The position numbers and the translations under genes were made by a program. Source: DATAEG01 sp051001975 (GTDB taxonomy: Bacteria > Actinomycetota > Actinomycetes > Mycobacteriales > Jatrophihabitantaceae). From it: a DNA stretch of 64,000 nucleotides. Where the stretch lies: contig JBPCMU010000076.1 of NCBI GenBank assembly GCA_051001975.1, forward strand, positions 11,404-75,403. The letters are read 5' to 3'. The notes under the pieces were generated by a model. The model saw only the letters and a list, made by a program, of their open reading frames with translations, was not told the origin of the DNA and did not search any database. Positions 32,326 to 41,153 of this stretch are shown here, piece after piece (the first letter of the stretch is position 1; each line of letters starts with the position of its first letter).

Positions 32326-33645
32326 TCAGGCGGCGACAGGGCGGCGGCTGCGGGGCTCACCGGCGGGTACCAGCAACACGATTTCGGCCGGGCGCCGACC
32401 GCGCGGGTCGACCCGGACCCGCAGGCTGCGCACATGTGCCAGCACCAGGGCGACGCCTCCGGCGGCGACGAGCGGGACCAGCCCGCACGCAGCCAGCCCG
32501 ACCCGCGCACCGTAATGCTGCGTGACCAGTCCGATGATCGGGCCGCCAAGGGCAGGCCCACCCATGCTCACCAAGATGTAGACGCTCATCACCCGGCCGC
32601 GGATCCACTCCTCGGTCGTGGTCTGCACGGTGGTGTTCGCGGTGACCAGGAAGCGAACCGCGGTGAACCCGACAAGGGTCAGCATCGCCCCGAACATCAC
32701 TACGTCCGGGGCGAATGCCGTCATCGCCTCGGCCCAGCCGAACATCGCAGCGCCGAGCGCGATCGAGCGCAGTCGTATTGCCCCGATCCGGGCGGCAGCG
32801 ATGGACCCGAGCAGCGACCCGGCTGCCACCAGGGTGTTGAAGAGGCCGTAGCCGCCGGCCCCGGTAGCAAATTCGTTTCGGGCGAAGCCGGCCAGCACGA
32901 TCGGCAGGTTCAGCCCGAAGGTGGCGGCGAACGCAACCAGAACGATCGTCCAGCACAGGTTGCGCCGCTCGGCGATGTACCGAAGGCCCTCGCGTAGCTG
33001 ACCCTTGGCCCGCGGCATGCGTGGGATCGAGTTGAGCTCACTGAGCCGCACCCGTCGCAAGGTGATCACCACGGCGGCGTAGGCCATCGCGTTGAGCGCG
33101 AACGCCCAGCCGCCACCCACGATGTTGATGAGGACGCCGGCAACGGCGGGGCCGGCCAGTCCGCCGAACTGGAAGACCGCGGAATTGAGACTGATGGCCC
33201 GCGGCAGCAACTCGCGGCCGACCATCTCACCGACGAATAGCTGGCGGGTCGGGCCGTCGACCACCGTCACCAAACCGAGGCAGAACGCGACCGCGTAGAC
33301 GGAGTACACGGTCACGTGGTGGGTCAGCGTCAACACGGCCAGGGTGGTGGCCAGCAGGCAGGCGGAGGACTGGGTGATGAGCAGCAGCCGGCGCTTGGGA
33401 TAGCGGTCGGCGATGACGCCGCCGAACAGCCCGAAAAGCAGGATCGGCAGGAACTGCGCCGCGGTTGTCACTCCGACCGCGGCGGCGCTGCCGGACAGAC
33501 TGAGCACCAGCCAGTCCTGGGCAACACGCTGCATCCAGAGCCCGGTCGTTGCCACGACCTGCGTCGAGACGAAGAGTCGGTAGTTGCGGATCTTGAGGAT
33601 CGCGGAGAGGGCAGTCGGATTGGGCTGCGTCGTGCGGGGTGGCAC
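32326..33645 (-). CDS. MFS transporter (EntS-like)
   Basis: This 439-residue protein has about 12 hydrophobic helices and the MFS loop motif GGVIADRYPKRRLLL after helix 2. The general form matches MFS_3/EntS-type exporters of siderophores or small drugs. I start at GTG 33645, just ahead of PPRTTQPNP; the frame extends to 33696. It is divergent from a LysR-type regulator, which probably controls it. Substrate is unknown. Confidence 0.85.
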   Translation of the reverse strand: MPPRTTQPNPTALSAILKIRNYRLFVSTQVVATTGLWMQRVAQDWLVLSLSGSAAAVGVTTAAQFLPILLFGLFGGVIADRYPKRRLLLITQSSACLLATTLAVLTLTHHVTVYSVYAVAFCLGLVTVVDGPTRQLFVGEMVGRELLPRAISLNSAVFQFGGLAGPAVAGVLINIVGGGWAFALNAMAYAAVVITLRRVRLSELNSIPRMPRAKGQLREGLRYIAERRNLCWTIVLVAFAATFGLNLPIVLAGFARNEFATGAGGYGLFNTLVAAGSLLGSIAAARIGAIRLRSIALGAAMFGWAEAMTAFAPDVVMFGAMLTLVGFTAVRFLVTANTTVQTTTEEWIRGRVMSVYILVSMGGPALGGPIIGLVTQHYGARVGLAACGLVPLVAAGGVALVLAHVRSLRVRVDPRGRRPAEIVLLVPAGEPRSRRPVAA

Positions 33646-33750
33646 TGAATCACTTCTTCGGTATCGGTAGTCGGCGGGTCGTTGCGAAAGCTGCAAGTAT
33701 CAGCATCCCCGATGCGGTCACCATTGCTCGCCATTATTCCGCTCTTACTT

Positions 33751-33769
33751 GCATTAGTATTCGTAATGC
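33751..33769. promoter_or_regulatory. LysR-type operator palindrome
   Basis: GCATTA (33751-33756) and TAATGC (33764-33769) form a perfect inverted repeat with a 7-bp centre in an AT-rich pocket between the MFS gene and the LysR gene. The spacing includes ATTA-N7-TAAT, the T-N11-A form that LysR regulators bind. Position suits control of both genes. Confidence 0.55.
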
Positions 33770-33796
33770 TACTGCCGTCGGCATCGAGGAGCACCC

Positions 33797-34696
33797 GTGC
33801 TTGATCCACTTCTGCTGCGCACCTTCGTCACCGTGGTGGCGACCTCCAGCTTCACCCGAGCAGGCGAGCAGCTGGGCATCAGCCAACCGACCGTCAGCCA
33901 GCACGTCCGCAAGCTCGAAGCGGCCGCCGGCCGGCAGTTGCTTTCCCGTGATACCCGGGCAGTAGCGCTCACCGAGGACGGCGAGGCGATGGCCGGTTTC
34001 GCCCGCACCATCCTCGGCGCCCAAGAGCAGGCGATCAGCTACTTCACCGGTTCGGCGTTACGCGGCCGGTTGCGCTTCGGTGCGTCCGATGACCTCGCGC
34101 TCACCCAGTTGCCCCGCATCCTTCGAGACTTCCGGCAGTTGCACCCACGCATCGATCTGGAGCTCACCGTCACCCAGAGCGGCGCGTTGTACCGACGCGT
34201 CAAGTCCGGCCACCTCGACATGGTGCTGGTGAAGCATGACCCGGCGGCCGCCGAGCCGGAGGGTCGCCTGGTGCGCCGAGATCGGCTGATCTGGGTCGGC
34301 GTGGAAGGCACCACGATCGAGCCGGATCGCCCGGTCCCGCTCGTCACCTACCACGCACCGAGCCACAGCCGGGCGACCGCTCTGGCCGCCCTGGAGAAGG
34401 CCGGGCTGACCTGGCGGATCACCTGCAACACCCGGGAGGTGAACGGGGCGCTGGCCGCGACCCGTGCCGGCCTGGGTATCGCGGTGATGCCGGAGAGCCT
34501 CACTCCCCCGGACCTGATACCGATCGGCAAACGCTGCAACCTGCCCGAGCTCGGCAAGATCGACATCGTGCTGATGACCCACCCACGTGCGGCGAAGGAG
34601 CCGGCGGCTGCGCTCACTGCGGCGATCCTCGGACGGCCCCCGCACGGTCTCCCGGAGGTACGAACCGCCGCTGTCGTCGGGAACCGGCGAAGCTAG
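33797..34696 (+). CDS. LysR-family transcriptional regulator
   Basis: This 299-residue protein has an N-terminal winged HTH (LLRTFVTVVATSSFTRAGEQ, SQPTVSQHVRKLE) and a LysR substrate-binding domain from ~90 (LRFGASDDLAL). GTG 33797 follows GAGGAG. It lies divergently to the MFS exporter gene with a palindrome between, the standard layout for a local activator/repressor. Confidence 0.9.
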   Translation: MLDPLLLRTFVTVVATSSFTRAGEQLGISQPTVSQHVRKLEAAAGRQLLSRDTRAVALTEDGEAMAGFARTILGAQEQAISYFTGSALRGRLRFGASDDLALTQLPRILRDFRQLHPRIDLELTVTQSGALYRRVKSGHLDMVLVKHDPAAAEPEGRLVRRDRLIWVGVEGTTIEPDRPVPLVTYHAPSHSRATALAALEKAGLTWRITCNTREVNGALAATRAGLGIAVMPESLTPPDLIPIGKRCNLPELGKIDIVLMTHPRAAKEPAAALTAAILGRPPHGLPEVRTAAVVGNRRS

Positions 34697-34795
34697 GGCC
34701 CGATGACGGGTCGACACCCTCTGCATTCTCCGGTGCGGTTGGTCCGTCCTGGTTATTGCCGCAGCGACGGGGTGCTTGACCCTTTCGCTGCGCGG

Positions 34796-34851
34796 TCGGG
34801 TGGCGGTTCTCGGGTGGCGGCTGTCGGGTGGCGGCTCTCGGCTGGCGGGGC
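34796..34851 (+). repeat. Tandem 14-bp repeat, four copies
   Basis: Four head-to-tail units of TCGGGTGGCGG plus three variable bases start at 34796, 34810, 34824 and 34838; the last is the most diverged. They lie in the 344-bp gene-free gap (34697-35040) upstream of the 13E12-family gene. I see no other structure there apart from an AT-richer patch near 34930-35040, where a promoter may lie. Confidence 0.6.
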
Positions 34852-35040
34852 TTACTGAGGCAGCGACGGATGCGCTCGGTCTTGGTTGCGTGGCCGGCCG
34901 GCGGTTCGTGGTCGGCTGGTTCGTTGGCCCCGTAACACCGTCAACTTGATCGGTTGCCCTTATGGGATATGGCGAAACTCTTTCGATTGGGTCCTGTGGA
35001 TAGCCCGAAATTGTCGGTGGCCGGCCGTAAAATTGGTGCC

Positions 35041-36537
35041 ATGGACGACGGCGAATCAGACCGGGACGACGAGGTGGTTGTGCCGTCGCCGTTTGAGGTG
35101 TTGATGCACCCCGACGAATCGCTCGCTGTCCTGGCGCAGGTGGCGCCCTCGACCGACTCGGTACACGCGGCGTGCTTCGCGAAGCCCGCTCTGCTGTCCG
35201 ACGCCGGCCGGATCGACCTGCTGGACGTGTTGCGCCGGGAAGAGGGGTTCGACGCGGCCCGCAAATTGGAACTACTCGCGGCCATCTCCCGCGCCGACGG
35301 CAGCAAAGATCAGTGGTCGACACAGGAGATCTCCGCCGTCCTGCGGATCGCACCAGGCACCGCTGCGACGCAGGTCCACCGCGCGCAACTACTGACCACG
35401 ACACTGAAGGCGTCGCTGGAATCGTTGCGCGAGGGGTTGATCTCCGCCCGGCACGCCGACTACCTGGCGTCCGCTGTCATCGGCCTCGACCCTGAGGTGG
35501 CGCGTGCGGTGGAGGACCGGGTCCTGGAGCGCGGTGGGGAGCAGACGTTGTCGCAGTTCCGGAAGTCCGTCACCCGCGCCGTGCTGCAGTTGGATCCGGC
35601 CGGTGAGGCCGAGATGCATGCTGACGCTCTGGCCGAGCGGCGGGTGGTGTGTACCCCGGAGCCGCACGGGATGAGCTCTATCTGGGCGTACCTGCCCACC
35701 GACGGTGCCGCTTCCCTGATGACCGCGATCGACTCCCTCGCGGGCGAGACGATCTTCGGGAAGGGCGGCGACCCGCGTACCGCGGATCAGCGCCGCGCCG
35801 ACGCACTGATCACGATGGCCGAGACGATCCTCGGCGACCCGTGTTTGACGCGCCGCCACGGTGCCCGCCCGGCGGTGCAACTGACCGTCGCCGCCTCGAC
35901 ACTGCTCGGGCTGGATGAGCAGCCCGGCGAGCTGGCCGGGTACGGACCCATCCCCGCCCAAATGGCCCGCCGCATCGCCCAGGATGAGAGCGGCACCTGG
36001 CGGCGGCTGATCACCGACGACCACGGCCGCCTGATCGACTACGGCACCCAGACCTACCGGCCACCAGCACGCCTGGCGGCGTTCATCATCGCCAGAGACC
36101 AGACCTGCACCTTCACCTCCTGCACCCGACCCGCCGTCGCCTGCGACCTGGATCATCTTCGGTCCGCCAAGGACGGCGGGCCGACCTGCGAAGGGAACCT
36201 CCACCCACTCTGCCGGCGGCATCATCGATGCAAACACCAAACCGACTGGCACCCCCAGCGGCAACCCGACGGATCCACCACCTGCACCAGCCCCACCGGC
36301 CACCAAGTTCAGACCCGGGCCCGACCCGCGACCCACCACCATCGACCTCAAGCCACCGCAATCGCCACCCGAACCAGCCGACGACCCCGACCCGCCGCCG
36401 TTCTGATGGTGACGTGGTGCGGGAGAGTCACCGTCGTGCGCGACATATCCCGCACCACGACGGAGAAACGCGCACCAGGACCAACTGATCGCCCGGTGAG
36501 ACAGCTGCCGCCGGCGGCTCTGACCGTCAGTCGTTGA
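35041..36537 (+). CDS. 13E12/DUF222-family HNH endonuclease-like protein
   Basis: This 498-residue protein is of the actinobacterial 13E12 repeat family. DUF222 occupies most of the first ~330 residues. The HNH domain is near 350-400: CTFTSCTRPAVACDLDHL, then NLHPLCRRHHRCKH. The function of the family is not established; copies are often numerous and variable in a genome. I start at ATG 35041 rather than 34954. The last ~60 residues are low-complexity and overlap the convergent permease gene by 11 bp, so the 3' end may be a recent extension. Confidence 0.85.
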   Translation: MDDGESDRDDEVVVPSPFEVLMHPDESLAVLAQVAPSTDSVHAACFAKPALLSDAGRIDLLDVLRREEGFDAARKLELLAAISRADGSKDQWSTQEISAVLRIAPGTAATQVHRAQLLTTTLKASLESLREGLISARHADYLASAVIGLDPEVARAVEDRVLERGGEQTLSQFRKSVTRAVLQLDPAGEAEMHADALAERRVVCTPEPHGMSSIWAYLPTDGAASLMTAIDSLAGETIFGKGGDPRTADQRRADALITMAETILGDPCLTRRHGARPAVQLTVAASTLLGLDEQPGELAGYGPIPAQMARRIAQDESGTWRRLITDDHGRLIDYGTQTYRPPARLAAFIIARDQTCTFTSCTRPAVACDLDHLRSAKDGGPTCEGNLHPLCRRHHRCKHQTDWHPQRQPDGSTTCTSPTGHQVQTRARPATHHHRPQATAIATRTSRRPRPAAVLMVTWCGRVTVVRDISRTTTEKRAPGPTDRPVRQLPPAALTVSR

Positions 36538-37372
36538 TGCCGGTGCGCTCGACGCCCTGGACGATGTAGCGCTGCAACAGCAGGAAGACGACCAGTAGCG
36601 GCAGGATCGAGAACAGCGCGGCGGTGAACAGTTCGTGCAGCCGGATGGTCTGCGCAGTGAGGAATGTCGACAGCGAGAGTTGCACCGTCCAGGACTGCGG
36701 GTCCTGCGCGATGACAAGTGGCCAGAGAAACGCGTTCCAGCTTCCGATGAACGTCAGCGCGCCGACTGCGGCAAAGATCGGCTTCGAGTTCGGTACGACG
36801 ATGCGCCAATACGCACCCCAGTAGCCGAGCCCGTCGATGCGTGCGGCCTCCTCCAGTTCGGCCGGGAAACCGAGGAAGTACTGCCGGAACAGGAACGCCG
36901 CGAACGCCTGGAACAGGCCCGGCACGATGATTCCGCGCAGCGTGCTGACCCAGCCCAAGGACGAGACCAGCACGAAGCTGGGCACGAATGTGACAGCGGC
37001 CGGAATGAGCAGCGTGCCGAGCACGAAGATGAAGACCAGGTTGGCATGTCGGTACGGGATGCGGGCCAGTCCGTAGCCGGCCAGCGACGCCAGCACGATC
37101 ACGCCGACGGTCTGCACGACCGCGATGACGATCGAGTTGACCATGCTTCGCAGCATTGGCACCGACGGGTCGTCGAACAGCTCCTTGATGTTTCCCCAGT
37201 GCAGATGCGACGGGAAGAACTTCCAATTCGGCGACGTGATGTCCAGATCGGTACTCAATGCATTGCGGACCAACAGATAGAACGGCAACAGAAACAGCAC
37301 GGTGCCGATCACCAATAACACGTAGCGCAACGTCGAGCCGGACCGCTCGATCGCGGTGCGTTGGCGTCTCAT
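36527..37372 (-). CDS. Sugar ABC transporter permease, MalG type
   Basis: This 281-residue protein has six hydrophobic helices and the EAA loop LEEAARIDGLGYWGAYWRIV. It pairs with the permease encoded upstream, whose stop overlaps this start (ATGA at 37372). The first helix follows RSGSTLRYVLLVIG. It belongs to the CUT1 carbohydrate importer group. No ATPase gene is present in the operon. Confidence 0.9.
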   Translation of the reverse strand: MRRQRTAIERSGSTLRYVLLVIGTVLFLLPFYLLVRNALSTDLDITSPNWKFFPSHLHWGNIKELFDDPSVPMLRSMVNSIVIAVVQTVGVIVLASLAGYGLARIPYRHANLVFIFVLGTLLIPAAVTFVPSFVLVSSLGWVSTLRGIIVPGLFQAFAAFLFRQYFLGFPAELEEAARIDGLGYWGAYWRIVVPNSKPIFAAVGALTFIGSWNAFLWPLVIAQDPQSWTVQLSLSTFLTAQTIRLHELFTAALFSILPLLVVFLLLQRYIVQGVERTGIND

Positions 37373-38439
37373 ACCGGCACCGTTGCCTTCGCCGCCCGCG
37401 CCGCCGCACGCCGCAGCTTGCGCCGCGACGTGCGGTCCGAGCGATCTTGGCCGAACCCGAAGAAGGTGCCCTGCGCGACGGTGAACAGCGCGATCAGCAG
37501 CGCCAACATCATCGCGCCGGCGCTGCCGTGGCCGAAGTCCTGCTGTTGGCCGAGAGCGATGTAGTAGAGGTAGACCAGTGGTGGACGGGCGTACGGCGGG
37601 TAGCCAGACGAACTGGCCAGCAGGTTGTAGAACTCGTCGAAGGCCTGGAACGCGTTGATGAACAGCAGGATCAGCACGGCGATCGAGGTGGGCCTCAGCT
37701 GCGAGAGGGTGATGTGCCGGAACACCTGCCAGCCGGGCCGGGCACCGTCCACTGCAGCCGCCTCGTAGAGCGTCGGCGAAATCCGCTGCAGCCCGGCGAG
37801 GAACAAGATCATGTAGAAACCGACCTGCAGCCACAACCGCACTGAGACGATCACCAGCCAGTACCACGGCGGATGTGTCACCGAAAGCCAGGCGATGGAG
37901 TTCACGCCGAACTTGTCGAGCACCGTATTGGCCAGCCCGAAATGCACGCCACTGAAGATCGACATCTTCCAGATCAGGGCGGCGACGACGTAGGAGCAGG
38001 CCGTCGGCAGGAAGAACACTGACCGGAAGAACGACTGGGCGAACCTGGCGCGGTTGACCAGCAGAGCCAGACCGAGCGAGGCGGCGAACGTCGTCGGCAC
38101 GATGAACACGGCGAAGACCAAGAACGTCACCATGCTGTGCACGAATGCCGGTTGCTTCAGTAGATCGATGTAGTTCTGTACTCCGACGAACTTCGACGGC
38201 GTCACAGTGTTGCGGGCCTCGAAGAAGCTCAGGTAGAGGCTCCACGCGATCGGGATGTAGACGAAGATCGTCAGCCCGAGCAGGAACGGCCCGACGAACA
38301 CCCAGAACCACAGCGTGCGGTGCTGATTGCTCCCGTGCCGCCTACGTCGCTGCAGTTCCGCTGGCCGCGCGTCCGGTTCGCTGCTGGCGTGTCGCCGGCG
38401 GCGCTGCAGCGCCGCCGGACGCGCGTCCGCTGCGCTCAC
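37369..38439 (-). CDS. Sugar ABC transporter permease, MalF type
   Basis: This 356-residue protein has six membrane helices from ~45 on and the EAA loop YEAAAVDGARPGWQVFRHIT. The first 40 residues are an unusual basic tail in which DARPA-A/E-LQRRRRH occurs twice, 18 residues apart. That duplication is absent from typical MalF proteins and may be noncoding if translation starts later, although no obvious alternative ATG exists before the first helix. Confidence 0.85.
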   Translation of the reverse strand: MSAADARPAALQRRRRHASSEPDARPAELQRRRRHGSNQHRTLWFWVFVGPFLLGLTIFVYIPIAWSLYLSFFEARNTVTPSKFVGVQNYIDLLKQPAFVHSMVTFLVFAVFIVPTTFAASLGLALLVNRARFAQSFFRSVFFLPTACSYVVAALIWKMSIFSGVHFGLANTVLDKFGVNSIAWLSVTHPPWYWLVIVSVRLWLQVGFYMILFLAGLQRISPTLYEAAAVDGARPGWQVFRHITLSQLRPTSIAVLILLFINAFQAFDEFYNLLASSSGYPPYARPPLVYLYYIALGQQQDFGHGSAGAMMLALLIALFTVAQGTFFGFGQDRSDRTSRRKLRRAAARAAKATVPV

Positions 38440-38443
38440 CGCG

Positions 38444-39733
38444 TTACTTGACGCGGTCGAGCTCGGCTTGAACTGTCTTCTTGACCGTCGCGAGTTGACT
38501 GGTCGGGTCGGCGCCGTCCTTGATGATCCTGCTCAGCGCATCCTGGTAAGCGGTGCCCGATGCGGGAGTCCAGAGCAGCGGTGTCTGCGCCTTACCGTTG
38601 TCGGTCACCATCTTCGCGGCGTCCGCAGCTGGCCCGGTCTTCAGCTTGTCGGCCTTGTTGACCAGAGTGGCCCGCGACGGAATGTGGAAGCCGTAGCTCT
38701 GCGCGAAGTCGAGCTGGTCGGCGGTCTGATCGACCCATAGCCACTTCACGAACGCCTTGGCAGCATCCACGTTCTTGCTCTTCGCACTCACGCTGGAGCC
38801 ATAGGCGCCCACCGGCACGGATGGTGCGCCGACGCTGTCGGAAAGCTTCGGCCAGGGCACGACACCGAAGTCGTCCTTCAGCGTCTCGGCGAGGGAGGCG
38901 AAGTTCCACAGCCCGGTGAACTGCATGGCGGTGAGGCCCTGGTTGATGGCCGACGGGTCGGACCAGTCGGCCGGCGCGCCGAGCAGCAACGATCCGCTGG
39001 TGAACAGTTCCCGCAGCTTGCCCAGCGAGACCGCGGCGTTCGGATCGTCGAAGCCGATCTTGTTGTCCTCGGTCAGGTAGTCGAGACCAGCCGCCCACAG
39101 GGCCGGGCCGCCGAGGATGCCGACGCCGCCGTCATTGCCGACGAACAGGCCCTTGACCTTCTTGCTGGTGAGTCGCTTTGCGGCATCGATCAGCTCGTCC
39201 ATGGTCTGCGGTGCGCTGACACCGGCGTCGCTGAGCATGCTTTTGCGGTAGACGAGCAACTGCATGTCGATGACCTGCGGCACCGCATACAGCGAACCCT
39301 CGTACGTCATCCGCTTGACCAATGCCGGATTGAAGTCGCTCGCCGCGTCGCCCAGGATGCCATCCAGCGGCACGACCTGCTTGCTCTTGATCTGGTCGAT
39401 GTTCGGTCCGTTGCCTTCTTCGAAGACGTCCGGGCCAGAACTGGTGAGCAGCGCGGCGGCGGCCTTCTTGTCGTAGTCACCCGGCGTCCAGGTGACGGTG
39501 ACCTTGGCCTTCTTGTACGCCGCGGCATAGCGCTTCACGGCTTGCTCGGTGCCGGCCTCGCCGTACTGGTGATACCACTGCGCCAACGCCGGGGTGCTGC
39601 CCCCACCGGTGCTCTTACTGCGGCCGGTGTTCGACCCGCAGGCCGCCAGCGCGCCGAGCGCGGCTACGCCGCCGGAGACGCCGAAGAAGGTGCGCCGGTT
39701 CATTGCTGAGATGCGAGGTCGCTCGGTCATCAC
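38444..39733 (-). CDS. Sugar ABC transporter substrate-binding lipoprotein
   Basis: This 429-residue extracellular binding protein has a twin-arginine-like MNRRTFFGVSG segment at 11-21 and a lipobox LAACG (Cys near 32). The SBP_bac_1 fold follows, with TPGDYDKKAAAALLTSSGPDV and ALWAAGLDYL segments. Export is probably by Tat followed by lipid anchoring. Two permease genes follow directly. Start is GTG 39733 or ATG 39730 behind AGGAG. Confidence 0.9.
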   Translation of the reverse strand: MMTERPRISAMNRRTFFGVSGGVAALGALAACGSNTGRSKSTGGGSTPALAQWYHQYGEAGTEQAVKRYAAAYKKAKVTVTWTPGDYDKKAAAALLTSSGPDVFEEGNGPNIDQIKSKQVVPLDGILGDAASDFNPALVKRMTYEGSLYAVPQVIDMQLLVYRKSMLSDAGVSAPQTMDELIDAAKRLTSKKVKGLFVGNDGGVGILGGPALWAAGLDYLTEDNKIGFDDPNAAVSLGKLRELFTSGSLLLGAPADWSDPSAINQGLTAMQFTGLWNFASLAETLKDDFGVVPWPKLSDSVGAPSVPVGAYGSSVSAKSKNVDAAKAFVKWLWVDQTADQLDFAQSYGFHIPSRATLVNKADKLKTGPAADAAKMVTDNGKAQTPLLWTPASGTAYQDALSRIIKDGADPTSQLATVKKTVQAELDRVK

Positions 39734-39793
39734 GCGCTCCTGGGGGTTGGTTCCTGCCGTGCCAAGAAGAATCTATTACCTGCCCCCACCGCG

Positions 39794-39976
39794 CCGACCG
39801 TAGGTCCAGGCGGTCGCGTCCGCGCCGAGCTCGCGAGGCCGGCGCCATAGGCACCGCCGACCGTAGGTCCAGGCGGTCGCGTCCGCGCCGAGCTTGCGAG
39901 GCCGGCGCCATAGGCACCGCCGACCGTAGGTCCGGGTGGGCGCGACTGCGACGCCTGTGCGGCCGGCGCCATGGAC
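39794..39976 (+). repeat. 63-bp tandem repeat, nearly three units
   Basis: Units start at 39794, 39857 and 39920. The first two differ at about one position (GAGCTCGCG versus GAGCTTGCG); the third diverges in its second half. The period is divisible by three, and a minus-strand frame runs through it, but no gene is evident. The array lies between the kinase stop and the binding-protein gene, so it sits in the promoter/leader region of the importer operon. Confidence 0.8.
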
Positions 39977-41101
39977 TCAAGCGTCGGACCAGCGGGCGAT
40001 CGTCGCGCTGGCGCGGCGCACCGAGATCCGGCCGGAGTCGGGCAGTACGTCGTCGACGAAGGCGTAGGCGGCGGCCAGGTCACGGGCCGCTCCGGAGCCG
40101 GCCGCAGCCTTCGCCCGCACTCCCGCCAGCCAGTCGACGATGTCGCCCCACCCCGGCGCGGCGAGTGACCCGCCGACGTATTGCACGGACAGCGCTGCGC
40201 AGAGGTTGGCGAAGGCAAGCCGCTGGCGCAGTGGCCACTTGCGCAGGGTGCCAAGCACGAAGGCCGCGCCGAAGACGTCACCGGCGCCGGTCGGATCGGT
40301 CTCGTTGACCGGCAGCGACGGTGCCCATTCCTCCTCGCCGGTCTCCGAGTCGACGGCCAGCGCGCCCTGCCCACCACACGTCACGACCGCGACCGGCACC
40401 TTGTCAGCGAGTACGTGCAGCGCGTCATGCGGGTCGTCGGTATGGGTGTAGGCCATCGCTTCGACGCTGTTCGGGACGAAGGCGTGGAACCCCTTCAGCC
40501 GATCGAAGATCGACGCCGACCATTTCTCCTCGGGATCCCATCCGACGTCGCCGAACAGGAGCATCCCTCGCGCGGCGGCATCTTGGATCCACGGTTCCGG
40601 GTCGTCGGTGAGGTGCACGAAGCCGACCGACGCATCGGGCGCGGTCCCGACGAGTTCGGTGGGCCGCAATGGTGCCGGGTGGCTGTGCGTCACCATCGTT
40701 CGGTCCCGGTTGACGACGAGGGAGACGGTGACCGGCGAGTGCCACGCCGGGAACCGTCGCGAGTAGCTCAGGTCGACACCCTCCTGAGCGGACAGGGTGC
40801 GCCAGCAGAAGTCGCCGTACACATCGTCGCCGAAGGCGCCGGCCAGCGAAGTGCGCAGACCCAGCCGACTGGCCGCGATGGCCAGATTCGCGATGCCGCC
40901 GGGGCACGACCCCATCCCGTCGGCCCAGACCTCCGTGCCCCGCGCAGGCACCGCCTCGAGACCGGTCAGCACCAGGTCGAAGAACACGGTGCCCTGCAGG
41001 AAGAGGTCGCAGTCGGTACCGGTCACCGCGACGCCGGCCGCCGCATTCGCGGGGACCTCGTCGTGGGGGTTGGCACCCAGGTACTCGTTCATCCCCACCA
41101 T
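39977..41101 (-). CDS. PfkB-family carbohydrate kinase
   Basis: This 374-residue ribokinase/PfkB-fold protein has the GGIANLAIAASRLG motif near 70 and the C-terminal signature DPTGAGDVFGAAFV with the catalytic Asp. It phosphorylates a sugar of unknown identity. ATG 41101 or 41092 is possible. It is divergent from a GH4 glycosidase gene across a gap of about 52 bp and upstream of the sugar importer operon, suggesting one catabolic module. Confidence 0.88.
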   Translation of the reverse strand: MVGMNEYLGANPHDEVPANAAAGVAVTGTDCDLFLQGTVFFDLVLTGLEAVPARGTEVWADGMGSCPGGIANLAIAASRLGLRTSLAGAFGDDVYGDFCWRTLSAQEGVDLSYSRRFPAWHSPVTVSLVVNRDRTMVTHSHPAPLRPTELVGTAPDASVGFVHLTDDPEPWIQDAAARGMLLFGDVGWDPEEKWSASIFDRLKGFHAFVPNSVEAMAYTHTDDPHDALHVLADKVPVAVVTCGGQGALAVDSETGEEEWAPSLPVNETDPTGAGDVFGAAFVLGTLRKWPLRQRLAFANLCAALSVQYVGGSLAAPGWGDIVDWLAGVRAKAAAGSGAARDLAAAYAFVDDVLPDSGRISVRRASATIARWSDA

Positions 41102-41153
41102 CGTGGCGTACCGGGCCTCCGATCGGGAAGCCGTTATCAGTAGTGTCCGGTCG

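Noticed and set aside
39615..39980. Minus-strand repeat-coding frame over the 63-bp array
   Set aside because: The frame is open because the period is a multiple of three; there is no start signal of note and it overlaps the start of the binding-protein gene.
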